From Epiperipatus broadwayi (Eukaryota; Onychophora; Udeonychophora; Euonychophora; Peripatidae), in assembly GCA_028023455.1 (NCBI GenBank), contig JAQFVV010006222.1, forward strand, positions 730,001-794,000: a DNA stretch of 64,000 bases. Direction: 5' to 3'. The first letter of the stretch is position 1; the number at the start of each line of letters is the position of its first letter. This document shows positions 12,719 through 24,550 of this stretch, in pieces. A program made the position numbers and the translations under genes. Under the pieces are notes generated by a model, which was given only the letters and a program-made list of their open reading frames with translations, was not told the DNA's origin and ran no database searches.

Positions 12719-13115
12719 GAGTAGGCATTAGATAGGGATTTTATGCACAAGCCTTCTGGCATCCATTGATTACTCTTTTTAGCACAGGTGGCAATACTGT
12801 ATGGAGAGTTTTGCTCTGTTTATCAACAATTAATGTGCTAGTATAGGAAATGTGATCATGTGATGCTTAATGGTTTAACACCAATCCTGCCTAATAAGAT
12901 AGTGGTGGCTATGGTTGTAAAAGAGCCAAAGACACCAAAATGTATGGGTGCTGAACTGAGTTCAGACCCATATGACTATTTAAGCTATTGAGCTTAGATT
13001 GAAAATATTTTTTGTGTTTTCAATTTCATTCTCATAGTTTAGTAGTTAAGTAGAGATAAAAGGTGGTTGCTAGAAGGTTTCATTAGATCCTAAGATCTAG
13101 ATGCAGTGCTCTCAG

Positions 13116-13174
13116 ATCCAAAGCTCCTCACTGACGAAGGCCACAAGCCAGAAACTAGTCTGGGGATATTGGAT
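13116..13174 (+). ncRNA. Hammerhead ribozyme, family 1, plus copy B
   Basis: Same sequence and helices as copy A: CTGACGA at 13131-13137, predicted cleavage after 13160. The distance to the copy A cleavage site is exactly one monomer (456 nt). A transcript across both would release a unit-length 456-nt RNA (12705-13160), the processing expected of retrozyme-like repeats. Confidence 0.87.
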
Positions 13175-13317
13175 GAGTAGGCATTAGATAGGGATTTTAT
13201 GCACAAGCCTTCTGGCATCCATTGATTACTCTGTTTAGCACAGGTGGCAATACTGTATGGAGAGTTTTGCTCTGTTTATCAACAATTAATGTGCTAGTAT
13301 AGGAAATGTGATCATGT

Positions 13318-13332
13318 GATTCTTTCATTTCA
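13318..13332. repeat. Target-site duplication, right copy
   Basis: GATTCTTTCATTTCA, identical to 11777-11791. Confidence 0.8.
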
Positions 13333-14589
13333 ATTCAGGATATAAAAGTGTTGAAGTACATGAACTTTTTTTACCATTCTATCCAATTTTAGATGCTATA
13401 TGGATGGAATGACAATATTTCTCATTAATTTACTCAAAAAATTAAATTTATAAATAGATAACTTAAAAAGTTAGGGCTGTGATAATGGCTCTAATATATA
13501 TGGCAAAAATATAGATTTAGAAAAAAGAACTCTAGATTTAAATCCCTATGAATTTTACATCCCAGGTTCAAATCATAGTCCAAACCTGATAGTTAATGAT
13601 GCTACTAATATTCAAATTATTGATGTCTATAATATAGTACAAATGTTATATATATTTTACTGAGGGAATATTTTAACTACTCAGGGCAACTGATTAAACA
13701 TTGAAACCACTATCTGAAATACAGTTGTCAAGCAAAATTAATGCCATAAAACCTTGTTATACATATTTAACTGAAATGTATGATGCTTTATTTGAAATTT
13801 GTAATGATTCTTCAAAACTGGATGAAAATATCAGGCAAAATGTTTAGGTAAGAAATTGCTACATTTACATTTATTTGTTGTATAAGAATTTGGAATGATA
13901 TGTTTGTTAGCAAAATATGGCAGTCTTCATCTATGAATCTGCTACTTCATTAGATGCATTAAATGATCTAACTCAATTTTTAAATGATTTTGTGATTACA
14001 TTTTCTAAGGAATTGCAGAAAGCTTAAAATTAAATTAATTTCAGCAAACTTTGATGCAGAATCTGTATATTGCAAGAGTAGATCTGTAAGGTGACATAAA
14101 AAGACAATACAATTTGATTACAAGCATGAAAATGAAAATATAGTAGAACCTGAAATCTCATTTCATTTTTTTTTACATAATAGATCAAACATTAGAATCT
14201 TTGCAGGAATGATTTATTTTATTAAAAGAATATATGAATTCATTTCAGTTTTTGTATTTGTTAAGCATTTCACAAAATATGTTGTTGTAAAAGAGTTACC
14301 ATAAGAATTAACATATAAAAATCATTCAGAAATTGAAGCAGATGATTATGTGAAGAAATATTACAATATCAATCATTTATTTTTAATTTTAAAAAGACAT
14401 ATATCAGATAATTCAGTATATTTATTCAAATGAATTAATCACAATTTATTCAAACTTTGAAATTGATTTTCTGTTCTTAAGTCATTATAAATATCTATAA
14501 CATTGGGGAACAATCCTTTTCTAAACTTAAAATTATTAAAAAATGTTTGCACAATGACTATGGTACAAGACTTACTTTAAAATCTTAAA
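13333..14589 (+). pseudogene. hAT-type (ZMYM-like) transposase, catalytic and dimerisation part
   Basis: This continues the transposase interrupted at 11792. Readable blocks in shifting frames are LDLNPYEFYIPGSNHSPNL with VNDA (the block that reads roughly NPRAFFxPCxxHxLNLVLxDA in relatives), FDAESVYCKSRSVR and QFDYKHENENIVEPE (the linker typical of ZMYM1-like hAT proteins), and near 14501-14576 NPFLNLKLLKNVCTMTMVQ. The last matches the C-terminal hAT dimerisation motif (SFSKLKLIKxxLRSTMSQxRL type). Multiple stops and frameshifts show it is inactive. The solo LTR begins just downstream. Confidence 0.75.
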
Positions 14590-14594
14590 ATTAT

Positions 14595-15288
14595 TGTTAT
14601 GTTTGGTCTGGATTACAGACCCAACCAATAGCAAATAAATGTAAAATAATACTGAAACAAGTATTACAATTAATATATTTATTATATGTACAATTATATA
14701 CAGTACAATATACAGTATATATACAAGTGAATATTTACAATGTTGAATATTGTAGTTCAACGTAAACTCTGCGTTCTGCCTACCGCTTCCAACTACACCT
14801 GATGACTTGCCTCAAGGGTAGGGTATATGGCTCTTCCAGCTGTACAAGACAGCTTGCCTCGAGCTGAGTTTGGTCTTAGCAGCATCCGGTCTCTGTGGGA
14901 CATGCCTAGCTGCATAGACTAAATAGCATAGTGCTATCAATGAGAATACTTGCTGCTATTTAGGTTAGCAGAGCTTCCCTGGGAGAATGCAAAAAGTCTT
15001 TTCAGGTTAGACACATTCTTCCCTGATTCTTACAAAAGGCTGACTATTTATACCCAGATACCTGATCTTATTGAAAACCTTTGGATTTAGCAAGCATCAT
15101 TGCTTATTGGCCTGTAATAATCGTTGGCTATGTTTTTATCTGTACATTAGCCTACTGGCCTGTAATAATTGTTGGCTATGTTTTTATCTATACATTAGCC
15201 TATTGGCCTGTGGCAAACAATGCTTAATCCAATCAGATAAGGAGGCATCTGGAATAGTCTACTTCTGAGAGAAGGGAGGACTATAACA
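14595..15288 (-). mobile_element. Solo LTR with perfect 5-bp TSD
   Basis: The ends are the short inverted repeat TGTTAT...ATAACA, and ATTAT is duplicated on both sides (14590-14594 and 15289-15293). No gag-pol is attached, so it is a recombined solo LTR. It is noticeably more GC-rich than its surroundings. I favour the minus orientation. TATAAATA lies on that strand at 15045-15052, about 240 bp from the 5' end, and an AATAAA follows at about 14677. The superfamily is not determined; a 5-bp TSD fits Gypsy, BEL or Copia. Confidence 0.8.
15104..15215. repeat. 48-bp minisatellite inside the solo LTR
   Basis: Two full 48-bp units and a partial third (anchors CCTGTAATAA at 15111 and 15159, CCTGTGGCAA at 15207). 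They lie in the presumed U3, upstream of the TATA box, where enhancer-like repeats are common in LTRs. A 65-codon plus-strand frame here repeats only because the DNA does. Confidence 0.85.
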
Positions 15289-15299
15289 ATTATATCAAT

Positions 15300-17220
15300 T
15301 GAATCAGATATTTTTGATCAACTTAATATAATATTATTTGAAAAATTTCATTACTAAAAACTAGAAAAGTTCAATTCACTAATGATTTTTATTTCTGTTT
15401 AAATATTTATTTACCTATTTCTTTATCTAATAATATTTAATATGTTGTTAGTTTGTTCATCTATTTCTTATTTATACTTATACAAAGTATAAATGACAAA
15501 GTGATTTTCTTACTGAATAAAATATAGTTAATTTAATTTTGTACTAAAAATATTTAATTTTTTTGTTTTCATAAGTCTATTTGTTAAGTTAAGTGTAAAT
15601 CTATATAATTCACAAAAGACTTTATTGCCATATAACATAATTTTTTTTTTTTTTTTCCAAATTATTTTTCTTATTTTTGTACCTTTCTTGTATATTTATT
15701 GTTTTTTATACATTTTTTTTTTTAATTTCTTCTTTTTGTTCAATAAATTTATAATTAATGTATTTTGTATATCAATTTTACTCAAAACTATTTTTATTGG
15801 GAAAGGATATGGGGGTGTCAGCTAAAGTTTTGCACACAAATATCACACACTACTGACACACCAATGCCCTCAACTGTATTATTCTCGACCCTACTAACTT
15901 ATATCAGTTCATTATGTAATTAGTTCTTGCAAACTGGTTGAGTCTTACACATTCTGAATTTTTCATTTAAAATTTTATTTACTGATATTTTTAAATCAAG
16001 TGGTCTGTTAGTTTTATATTAGTAATTTAAGATAGTAAAATAGAATATGTTATAGAAAAAACATGAATGATGATTATACTCATTTGTACATTACTCTTTA
16101 ATTTATCTTCAGGCAGAAAACTTAGTATATAAAACACTAGGTAAAAATGTTTTTTGTTTTTTTTTTAAACTACTGGGATAATATCTACAATATGATCTCA
16201 TAGCTAATTAATGAAGAAAAAGGCAGAATATGTCAGGTTTTCAGATTAATGAGAGAAAAAGGATTGGACACTTTCCATCTTACCTATCCTCTATTTACAA
16301 TATATATGTACTAACCAACCAATACTGAATACAGTTATGGATTGGCAATATAGCTCGACTATCTAAAAAAAATAATTCTAAATCTGCTAATAATATTTTA
16401 AAGGGCATTGAACCAGCCGGGATTTGAACCAAAGCAGTACATAACAGGATGCTCTAGGAAAACTTACAGTATACATAACAACAATTAGATGTTAGTACTT
16501 TAAAATGTACAACGGTTTCCAATTACTAGCAAAAGAAAAAGTGTTGAAGAAAATATTTTTATAAAAAAAAAATGTCAAAAGAGTTTTTTTTAAAAAAAAA
16601 ATAAAATATGGATATAATCCCAAATTTCTGAATATTGCGACTTTTGAAAATAGTCACAATACATTACGATATTTTCAGAGAGTTTTTCCATCAGCACTTA
16701 CAGTTATATCTGTCAGTTCATTCATCTTTACCTTATTAATCACTCTTAATTGTCATAGAGAAGAATTAATGACCTTTAAACAATAAAACTTTGTAAACAA
16801 AATATGCTGGACTGACACATGTTCAATCTTTTACGTTTTGTTTTTTTTCCTATTCTTTTGTGAATTTAAGAGTAATACTTTTATTTTAAAAATATAAAAA
16901 GAATCGTTTCCTAAAGGTTATTCATCATTGTTAATGTCATATTTTCGCATGAAACGAAAGAGAAAAAATTCTTAAATCCTGAAAAGATCATTAAAATGCC
17001 AGCTATTTTGAAATGGATAATCATTATAAAAAAAGTTAATGATAAGTGTTCATTTATTAATCATAAATGTTTATAGCTAATTAGTATAACTATATACGTA
17101 AAAAGTAAACGACTTTTTTAAAAAAAAATGTTTTTCATTATTAAACACATACAAACGGCCATTTCTTCATAACACAGTCAAGCAGAATAACATTAACAAT
17201 ATATACATGTATAACGATTG
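15300..17220. other. AT-rich DNA; possible tRNA-like SINE relic near 16410-16460
   Basis: Mostly poly-T/poly-A and AT-rich filler. On the minus strand at about 16410-16460, CTTTGGTTCAAATCCCGG resembles a B box with an upstream A-box-like AGAGCATCC, so a decayed tRNA-SINE is possible. Nothing else is supported. Confidence 0.45.
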
Positions 17221-17640
17221 TACTCGAGAGAGTATAATAAGCTCATTAGCCATCTCATAATTACCTGTTTCAAAAAAATATGTCCCTCATCACTTGTGTC
17301 ATGACCGACGCGTAGTTCACAAGACTTCCGAATTCATCCTGATATTAATATCGATGCAATGGAATTATTTATTGCTTCAGAGTTTATAAAATGTTCGACA
17401 ACCATTCGTCAAAGAGTTCAAATATGTTCGATGGATTATGTTCTCTAAAGTCCATCATTATATAATTGCAGAGAACTAGTAATAATATACAATATGTGTA
17501 TTCCGAGACTGCTGTTAGGCATATATATATACAGTCATTACCGGTTCAAGAAAGAGCGGGCCTGGAGCAATGTTTTCACACGGGGGGGGGGGTGCTTTAC
17601 AGTGATAAAAAATACTTAGTTATTAAAAAATATATATCTT
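17221..17640. other. Locally CpG-containing stretch with an 11-G run
   Basis: Compared with its surroundings this stretch has more G+C and several CpGs (ACCGACGCG near 17308, ACCGG, AGCGGGCC near 17555) and a run of 11 G at 17582-17592. It might be a promoter or first-exon region or a fragment of an unknown element. The 60-codon frame at 17466-17648 has no recognised domain. Confidence 0.35.
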
Positions 17641-18394
17641 ATTTGTAGACATAAATTATGTCTAGAACGATTCTCTCAAAAAATTTTATTTATTTTGAAA
17701 CAGAGTTCACTAAAAAAAAAAAGCATTCAAGAAAATAAAATATAATTTATTGCATTATATGCATTGTTTATTCAAATATTGATACCCAGGATTGTTGCAA
17801 AGACAAGAGGTACCTTTGTGCAAGCTAAATCTTAGCACCTCTAATATCATGAACAGATTCGGCCTGAATACAGTGTGATGTCACAAGACCCGACATTTAT
17901 TAAGGCCTGCTTAATTTATAGATTTTATGAAAGTCAAAAAATAAAACATTTTGTCATATGCTCAATTAAATTATGTTTCCCTTTTTTGCCTAAACTCTAC
18001 TAATTTGTAAGCTCTACAATGAATATAAAGTGTGAAGTAAATTATAGAAGCACTGGTCATGTGGTAATGCAATTTTTCAGTTACATTGTTTATCTAAATA
18101 TTTTACAATGTTGTGGTCATGTTAATGTGAGATCAGCTCTTCATTAGATTTTAGATCTGCTGCCCACATTTGCAACAGCAGAATGCTGTATCTTTCTCTG
18201 GGGGTAGGGTATTTGCACCAGCAGAAGGTTATATTAAAGTCAAAATTTTTAACAATAAAAAAAGTATAAATTTGTATACAAAAACAATAAACACATTACA
18301 ATACTAAATAAAAACAGGTAGTAGTAACTTTTTAATATGGCATTCTGCCATTATAAACATGAGCACACACACACACAAAAATTGGATAATGTTT

Positions 18395-18540
18395 TTAATG
18401 AATTTGCAATAAAACACTGAAGAATATAATATACATATTGCATTATATGTATTTTATTTTGTATTCTCAAATATTGATTTAAAATCATATTTATAACATG
18501 ATTTATATATTGTAAGTATGAATTTGTGCAATTATAATAT
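18395..18540 (+). repeat. Dispersed repeat, copy in inverted pair (left)
   Basis: AATTTGCAATAAAACA, ATATGTATTTTATTTTG and CTCAAATATTGATT recur in the same order, reverse-complemented, at 21440-21610. A more diverged piece lies at about 17740-17800. The pair bounds about 3.2 kb that includes the pogo relic. It may be two independent insertions or the ends of a larger element. Confidence 0.6.
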
Positions 18541-19679
18541 ATCTATATTTGGAAATAAAATAAAATATTTTTATCATGAGAAATCAATTGCCCTCCCCTG
18601 CCTATGAAATAAAATTAGTTAATTAAAACAAATGAATTCTATACAATTTTATTTAACAAAAGGCACAACAGAATATTAAAAAAATATTATTTACACTTTT
18701 ACTTTTTTATTTACACATTAACTCCCCTGACTTTGATCGCCACTATGTGATAAATAACAATCAGTTTTAACTAGGTCAACTCTAAGCAACATATTAATTA
18801 GTTCAAAATAACTTGTGTTTTGTAATTTGTTTTATTAGTAATTTCTCATACATAATTTATGTTTTGTGTTAACAAAGATAGCTTCTCAATCTCACATATT
18901 TGTTCAATAATAGAATACTTTTTGTGCTTCTTATTTTAGCTTAAAAATTATCCATGCTATATAGTCTAGTATCTAGGGATTTCATGGTTTTACATTACAT
19001 TTACTTAAGAGGAAAATTTCCACACAATGTTTATTATACAAATTTCTAGAAGCCATTATACCACACCTTGCACTTTCTTTCGTTTAATAACATATTATAA
19101 TAAGTAAAAAAAAAAATCAAACAATTGGTTTATTCCACTGCAATAGATAAAAACATTTGTAGACACTTTATTTAGTCTAGCATTTAGAAGTGAAGTTGTA
19201 TAATTGTTATAATCAACAGAGGGACATTAAATGATAATACTGTTTTAATGAAATGCACATAATATCTGTTTTAAAAATGTTTTTTTTAATAATACTGTTT
19301 TCCTTGGATTTGCATTATTTTATGGATCAATTACAAATTTTAGCTGAATAATAAATTCTCTTACAGTACAAACCCAATAAAAACAGATTAGTAAAACATA
19401 TAGAAAAAAATTATATTAGTATTAAAAAAATGATAATATTAGTATTTTAAAAATAAAACAATATTGATGTTAAAGAAAACATATTTGACCTCCAATGATC
19501 AATTTTTAGCTTCTGATAATCTAATCTAATTCTACAACTATGCAAATACATGAAATAAAAAGTTATAAAATGAGAATAATAAACTAAATTACTTATATTA
19601 TGCTTAATTGTTATTAACTAATGTTTTAAATAAGTTTATTTTTAAATAAATTAATAGTAATGCATCATTTTTCATATAT

Positions 19680-20787
19680 TGTGCTTCTGGAAAATAAGAT
19701 CTAATCAAAAAATAAGACCTAGCATGATTTTTGAGGTTGTTTACTATATAAGTCCCATTCCAAATACAAACCCTACTTAAGATGAGCAGATCAATAGATG
19801 ACTTTTGTTTTCCCATTGAAATATATGATGGTTGTATTGAATTGTAAAATAGAAATGTATAAATAAATAAACAATATTATTGACATTAATGTTTTAAATA
19901 AATGATAATATAAATTATATTGTTCTTTTATATTTTCCCATCGATTACTTTCGACAACGTAATTCTATCTGTTTAGAGAAATAATTTATCAACCACAGGT
20001 CAGTATATTGAACAGTTTATAACTTCATTTCAATTTTTTGAGGTACTTCTTTTATTTATATTTAACACTTAGATTTAAAATGCTTGATTTAGTTTTAGAG
20101 TTTCAGCATAAAAGAAAAATTAGTTTGATTTCTTAAACATTTTTTTTCCTCCTGAAAGACTTTATAAAAATAATGGAAGTGATTTTATTTAACAAAGTTT
20201 CACTTAAATTAAATGTTTTTTATCCCCTCTTAAAGAAAAGTTTTTTAAAAGAATACCCAAGAAGGACTATTACAAGTAATTTGGAAAGTGTTTACAATTT
20301 GTGCACTTGATAATGAATGGATGTGGTTGTGTCATATATGAATTATTGCGATTCAATATGTTATATGTTGTAATGGAATAACTTAATGTGCCTGTGTGAA
20401 TTTTTACGCTTGCATTTTTTATTGCTTTTGTATAGACAAACTATTCTTAACTGTAATCATTTCTGTTACTACTCCTGTCTTGCAAATCTTCAATTAACTT
20501 TATTTAATGGTAAATTTAAATGGAATAATATTCTGATCACCAGATAAGATGAGTGCAAAAAGAAAAAGCTATCCTGAAGAGTACAAGAAAAGAATTGTGA
20601 GGGGCTCCCAGAGTAAGAACTTTCAGCTTTCTGTAAAGAGAAGAAGTATTTGAATAAATGTTTATTTTTATACTTGAAATATAGATTTTGTACATGAAAA
20701 AAATAAGACATCCCCTGAAAATAAGCCTTACGGTATGTTTTGGAGCAAAAATTAATATAAGACCAGTATTATTTTCAGGGAAACACA
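19680..20787 (+). mobile_element. pogo/Tigger-type DNA transposon relic, internally deleted
   Basis: Terminal inverted repeats face each other: TGTGCTTCTGGAAAATAAG at the left, and at the right the reverse complement reads TGTGTTTCCCTGAAAATAA. Subterminal text (AATAAGACCTAGCATG at the left, TTTTGGAGCAAAAATTAATA at the right) is of the kind seen in widespread Tigger-like elements. A short transposase start lies at 20549. The element is only 1.1 kb, so most of the transposase is deleted. No clear TA duplication is visible. Confidence 0.65.
20549..20641 (+). pseudogene. pogo/Tigger transposase N-terminal remnant
   Basis: ATG at 20549 begins MSAKRKSYPEEYKKRIV. This resembles the first helix of the CENP-B-like N-terminal DNA-binding domain of pogo/Tigger transposases (KRKSYxxEFKxxVV pattern). 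It ends after about 30 residues at a stop. The rest of the DNA-binding domain and the whole DDE domain are absent. Confidence 0.6.
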
Positions 20788-21032
20788 GAAAAGTAGTTTG
20801 TTTAAATAAAGGTAATTGGGAAGTCCAAACACCAAGTCTCTACAGTTTAGGTAACAGTAGACAATATAATATTTAGTATGTTTCAAACAATTTTCAGAAG
20901 CCTGAGTATAAAAAGAATCCCCTAATATTTAAATTAAAAATATTTGCAATCAGAATGTAATTCTAATAATGGAGTGATTCAGAAATCTCAACATTGTCAT
21001 TCATAAAAAACTGTTTAATTATCTATTAAAAT

Positions 21033-21202
21033 GGCACCCATCTGCTCAATGCATCTCAAGAATAAAATATGTAATATTTAATATATTTTGAACAATCTAA
21101 ATTAAAAAAGTAATCCTGGCACCCATCTGCTCAATGCATCTCAAGAATAAAATATGTAATATTTAATATATTTTGAACAATCTAAATTAAAAAAGTAATC
21201 CT
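21033..21202. repeat. Exact 85-bp tandem duplication
   Basis: Units 21033-21117 and 21118-21202 are identical, each starting GGCACCCATCTGCTCAATGC. They lie inside an older imperfect direct repeat of about 275 bp. Text from about 20925 (CCCTAATATTTAAATTA, then TTCTAATAATGGAGT) recurs from about 21200 (CCTCAATTTAAATAAAA, then TTCTAACAATGGAGT). Confidence 0.9.
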
Positions 21203-21439
21203 CAATTTAAATAAAAAGTAATTACAATCAAAATGTGTTTCTAACAATGGAGTCATTTGTAAAGCAGTTTCATTTACATATAAATTTAATTAATTATCAC
21301 TGCAATTTGGCACTCCAATTGATGAAACACCCTTGTGCCCCACACAATCTGAATACTTGCAAATGGGGTTCTGTTGATATCTTAAAAGAGCACAATTAAG
21401 TACTTATAATGTATAAATAATGACTTATTCATTATTATT

Positions 21440-21610
21440 TACAATTTATAAATATGACTTTGCACAATTTTATTGAATCAATATTTGAGAAAACAAAATA
21501 AAATACATATAATGTGATATATGAATAGAATTATTATTCTTATATTTTTTTACTGTATGTATATATATATATATATATAGTATTTCGTTGAATGTTTTAT
21601 TGCAAATCCA
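21440..21610 (-). repeat. Dispersed repeat, copy in inverted pair (right)
   Basis: Reverse-complement relative of 18395-18540 (shared ATTTGCAATAAAACA and ATTATATGTATTTTATTTTG). It is interrupted by a (TA)n run at 21559-21580. Confidence 0.6.
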
Positions 21611-24200
21611 TTATTCACATTGTCATGGCTATTTTATTTTATTTTATTTTTTTTGCAAATTCTAATTCAATAAATAAAATTGTTAATGATGAAAATAATT
21701 CTTGTCATATGAAATTTCACATTAACATTACCAAAACATGCACGGCAAAATATTTAAGTATACACAATGTATATACTTGAAATATCTATACCAGCATATA
21801 AACTGTATCAATAATTGTTTGCTTCACATGTGATAGTCGTTGGAAGCAAATAACAGAGTTTTATACACTTAGAAAATGCTTGTGGTTTTTTGCAAACAAA
21901 TGTAAATCATGCAGGTGCACTGGTCTCACACTACCCTCAAGCCAGCTATGTAGTTAATTGATACAATTTTAAAATAGACATAAATGATGGACTTGGTAAT
22001 CATAGAAGTATGACACCTGACAGTCATTATAGGAAAAGCTACATTATATAAAGATTTTCTTTTTTATAATCAAAATGTATTGTTTCTCATCTCTGGATAC
22101 TTAATAGTTAAATATTCAATTTTGAAACAATACTAGATTATTAGCTGCAGCAACTATGGTTCTGAAAAAAACAATTGTAATCTTGCATGAACCAGATTAT
22201 CACTAGTGATCAACCATGGCCTTTGAATGACACTTCACAAAAAAACTTTATTCTATTTGATTATACTTTTAATATTTGCTTACATTTTTCTTATACTTTT
22301 TTTATTAAATACAAATCGATGTTGATGGGTTTTTTTTTTTTAAAAAAAAAAAACTATTGATTTAATTCAACAATAGCAAACATATTTTTCTTTTACTATC
22401 TTGATAAGTAATTAAAATAAAGATGTAGAAATCTAATGAGATATTTTTAGTATATAAGAATATATATATATATCTTAAAGACACTAATAAAAACTTTAGT
22501 AACTTTCCATCAATACTGTTAAATATTTTTTATAATCTTAACAATTGTGCACCTTTTTATTCTATGAGTAGCCATATTTCTAACTATTTTTCTCTTTAAT
22601 ATAGCATCGTCTATTGTAAGTTTCAGTAACCAGCATTTAACAAATGATAATACAATGTAACTTTTCATCCTGACTAGTTTCTGACTTCTGCATTTATTAA
22701 TAAAATCTTGGAATTCAAAACTAGAACTCCATTTAACTGCTATCTTTAACTCCTTTCTATTATCAAGCTAATCACCTGAAATTAAAAGAAATCATAAGAT
22801 TTTGATTCTGTTTATATGATTATATGGATCTGACATGAGATCAGTAATTATGCATATTAGTAACTTCAATTTTATTCCAATTGTTGATACTTTTTCTTTG
22901 CCTAGAAATAATACCAACATAATATCATTTGACTCTTTTAGCTTTCGACAGTCAACAATCCTAGTTTCTCATTTTCTATTCAAGCACCACTTATTGCAAG
23001 CTTGAATAACAATATTATAGTTCAATTTAATCTTCAATCTCAAACTAGTTTATAATAATTTAAGATTACACTAAATAGTATTAGAGTAATGAAAGTAGAA
23101 ACATCAAGTAATATATTTGTAGTAATATTTCTTGCCCCCCACCCAAATGAAAATAATTAGAATAAATTACAGGTTACTAATATATGTAGTCATTGAACTG
23201 AAATACTATCTACATAACTTTACAAGAAGGTTGGTTGGAAATAAAAATCTTAGGAATTTTTTTTTAATTTGAAGCTATTAGTTTCATAGTAGAAAGGGTC
23301 TTAAAGATGGCTTCTGGTTGCACAACTGCATCTGATAATCAAAGATGAGAAAGGATGGTGCTAGAAGATAAAAAAACAAGAAAATGATCTTGTTTATTAT
23401 AGCAAACTGAAAATATAAATGTTGATGTGTTTAGACTATTTAACTTGATGTTTTTTTTAATGCCGATTTAAATATTAGGTGACATTAAACAATAATGAAG
23501 AAATAACCACATAAAATTCATTTAATTACTGATAGTTTTAAGAATTTTCAACTTATATTGATTTTTCACATTGAAGTGGATTATTGGAAGTGCTGACTAC
23601 AATGTCAAAAAAAAAAAAAAATAGAAAAAATAAATGATGACCAACATTGTTAATTAATTATCCAGACAAACTATAAAGAGAAGTGTTAACTCAGTTGGAT
23701 TTAAGATAGATGAATTTAGAATTTTTTCTGTGGAGATTTTTTTCTTTACAGAGTATACTAAGTACAGTGTCATTTGTAATTAAAATTTAAAACACCAAAA
23801 ATCCAATTATCCAATTTTCTTTTCAATATGCAATACAGTTTTTTTTTTTAATTCCTAATACTTCTTAATCCATCTTCTTTTAGGAATTTATTTTACTCAA
23901 CTAAAATTGGAAAAATAAAAAGGATAAAATTATTGTGAACAACAAACAGATAAATATGGTTGAAATGTTAGTAATTTATATATAAAAATTATAAATTTAG
24001 TAAAATAAAAATAGCTTTTAAATGAAAAAAAAAATTGTTTTAAGAAATTTTACGAACATTGTAATGATTGTAAAAAAAAAAAAAATTACAGATGAAATGT
24101 AGATAACTTTAAACATGTCTGAGGAGAAAATACATATATTAAGCTTGTAGTCTATTTTATTATTTAAAATTGGTATCAGAAGAAATGAATATGTGTTCAA
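21611..24200. other. AT-rich DNA without recognised gene
   Basis: No recognised gene or element; scattered homopolymers only. Confidence 0.5.
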
Positions 24201-24218
24201 CAAACTAAAATGAACACA

Positions 24219-24220
<2 letters not shown>

Positions 24221-24262
<42 letters not shown>

Positions 24263-24293
24263 TGTGTATATATATATATATATATATATATAG
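24221..24293. repeat. (TA)n microsatellites in inverted context
   Basis: Two TA runs separated by AATATTTGTG. The minus-strand frame across them is a low-complexity artefact. Confidence 0.9.
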
Positions 24294-24499
24294 TAGATTT
24301 TTATAATGAGTGTAAATCAATTATAAATTAGTAGTGATTATAAATGATCAATGATATAGTATTTTCTTTAAAAGAGACATATATAGTTACAATAATTAAA
24401 TAAATCTAAAACAAATTTTAAATTAAAAAAGGATGAGATTGTTCTAGAGACCAAATGTATTAACTGAGGAATAATATAAAAATGGAATACTTTCAGTTT

Positions 24500-24550
24500 G
24501 ACCAATGCAATCCTGGACTTTATGGACTTTAAGTCCAGATTTCATTGATC
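24500..24550. repeat. Short imperfect hairpin
   Basis: ACCAATGCAATCCTGGACTT pairs with the reverse complement of AAGTCCAGATTTCATTGATC across a loop of about 10 nt, giving about 20-bp arms. It could be a small MITE remnant or a structured RNA. No flanking evidence decides. Confidence 0.5.

Larger units (their letters stand above)
11792..13317. mobile_element. Hammerhead-bearing repeat insertion, 456-bp monomers (family 1)
   Basis: Built only from one 456-bp monomer. Minus-sense copies occupy 11794-12249 (complete) and 12250-12398 (about 150 bp). Plus-sense copies follow: 12399-12821 (423 bp), 12822-13277 (complete) and 13278-13317 (40 bp). The plus array begins and ends at the same monomer position (GATCATGT), so it is two head-to-tail monomers. 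The minus-to-plus switch lies at a shared GTGATC. Each full monomer holds one type-I hammerhead ribozyme. There is no coding frame. TAGTTTAGTAG in the monomer fits the Pol III A-box consensus TRGYNNANNNG, but no clear B box is visible. The 15-bp TSD suggests insertion by a retroelement rather than a hAT or MITE transposase. Confidence 0.85.

Noticed and set aside
11792-13317. Interpretation as an ordinary MITE because the ends are inverted
   Set aside because: The inverted ends arise from opposed copies of a 456-bp tandem monomer. The TSD is 15 bp and the monomer contains a ribozyme.
14572-14760. 62-codon minus-strand hydrophobic open frame as a membrane protein
   Set aside because: It spans the junction between the hAT relic and the solo LTR and its composition is driven by TA-rich DNA.
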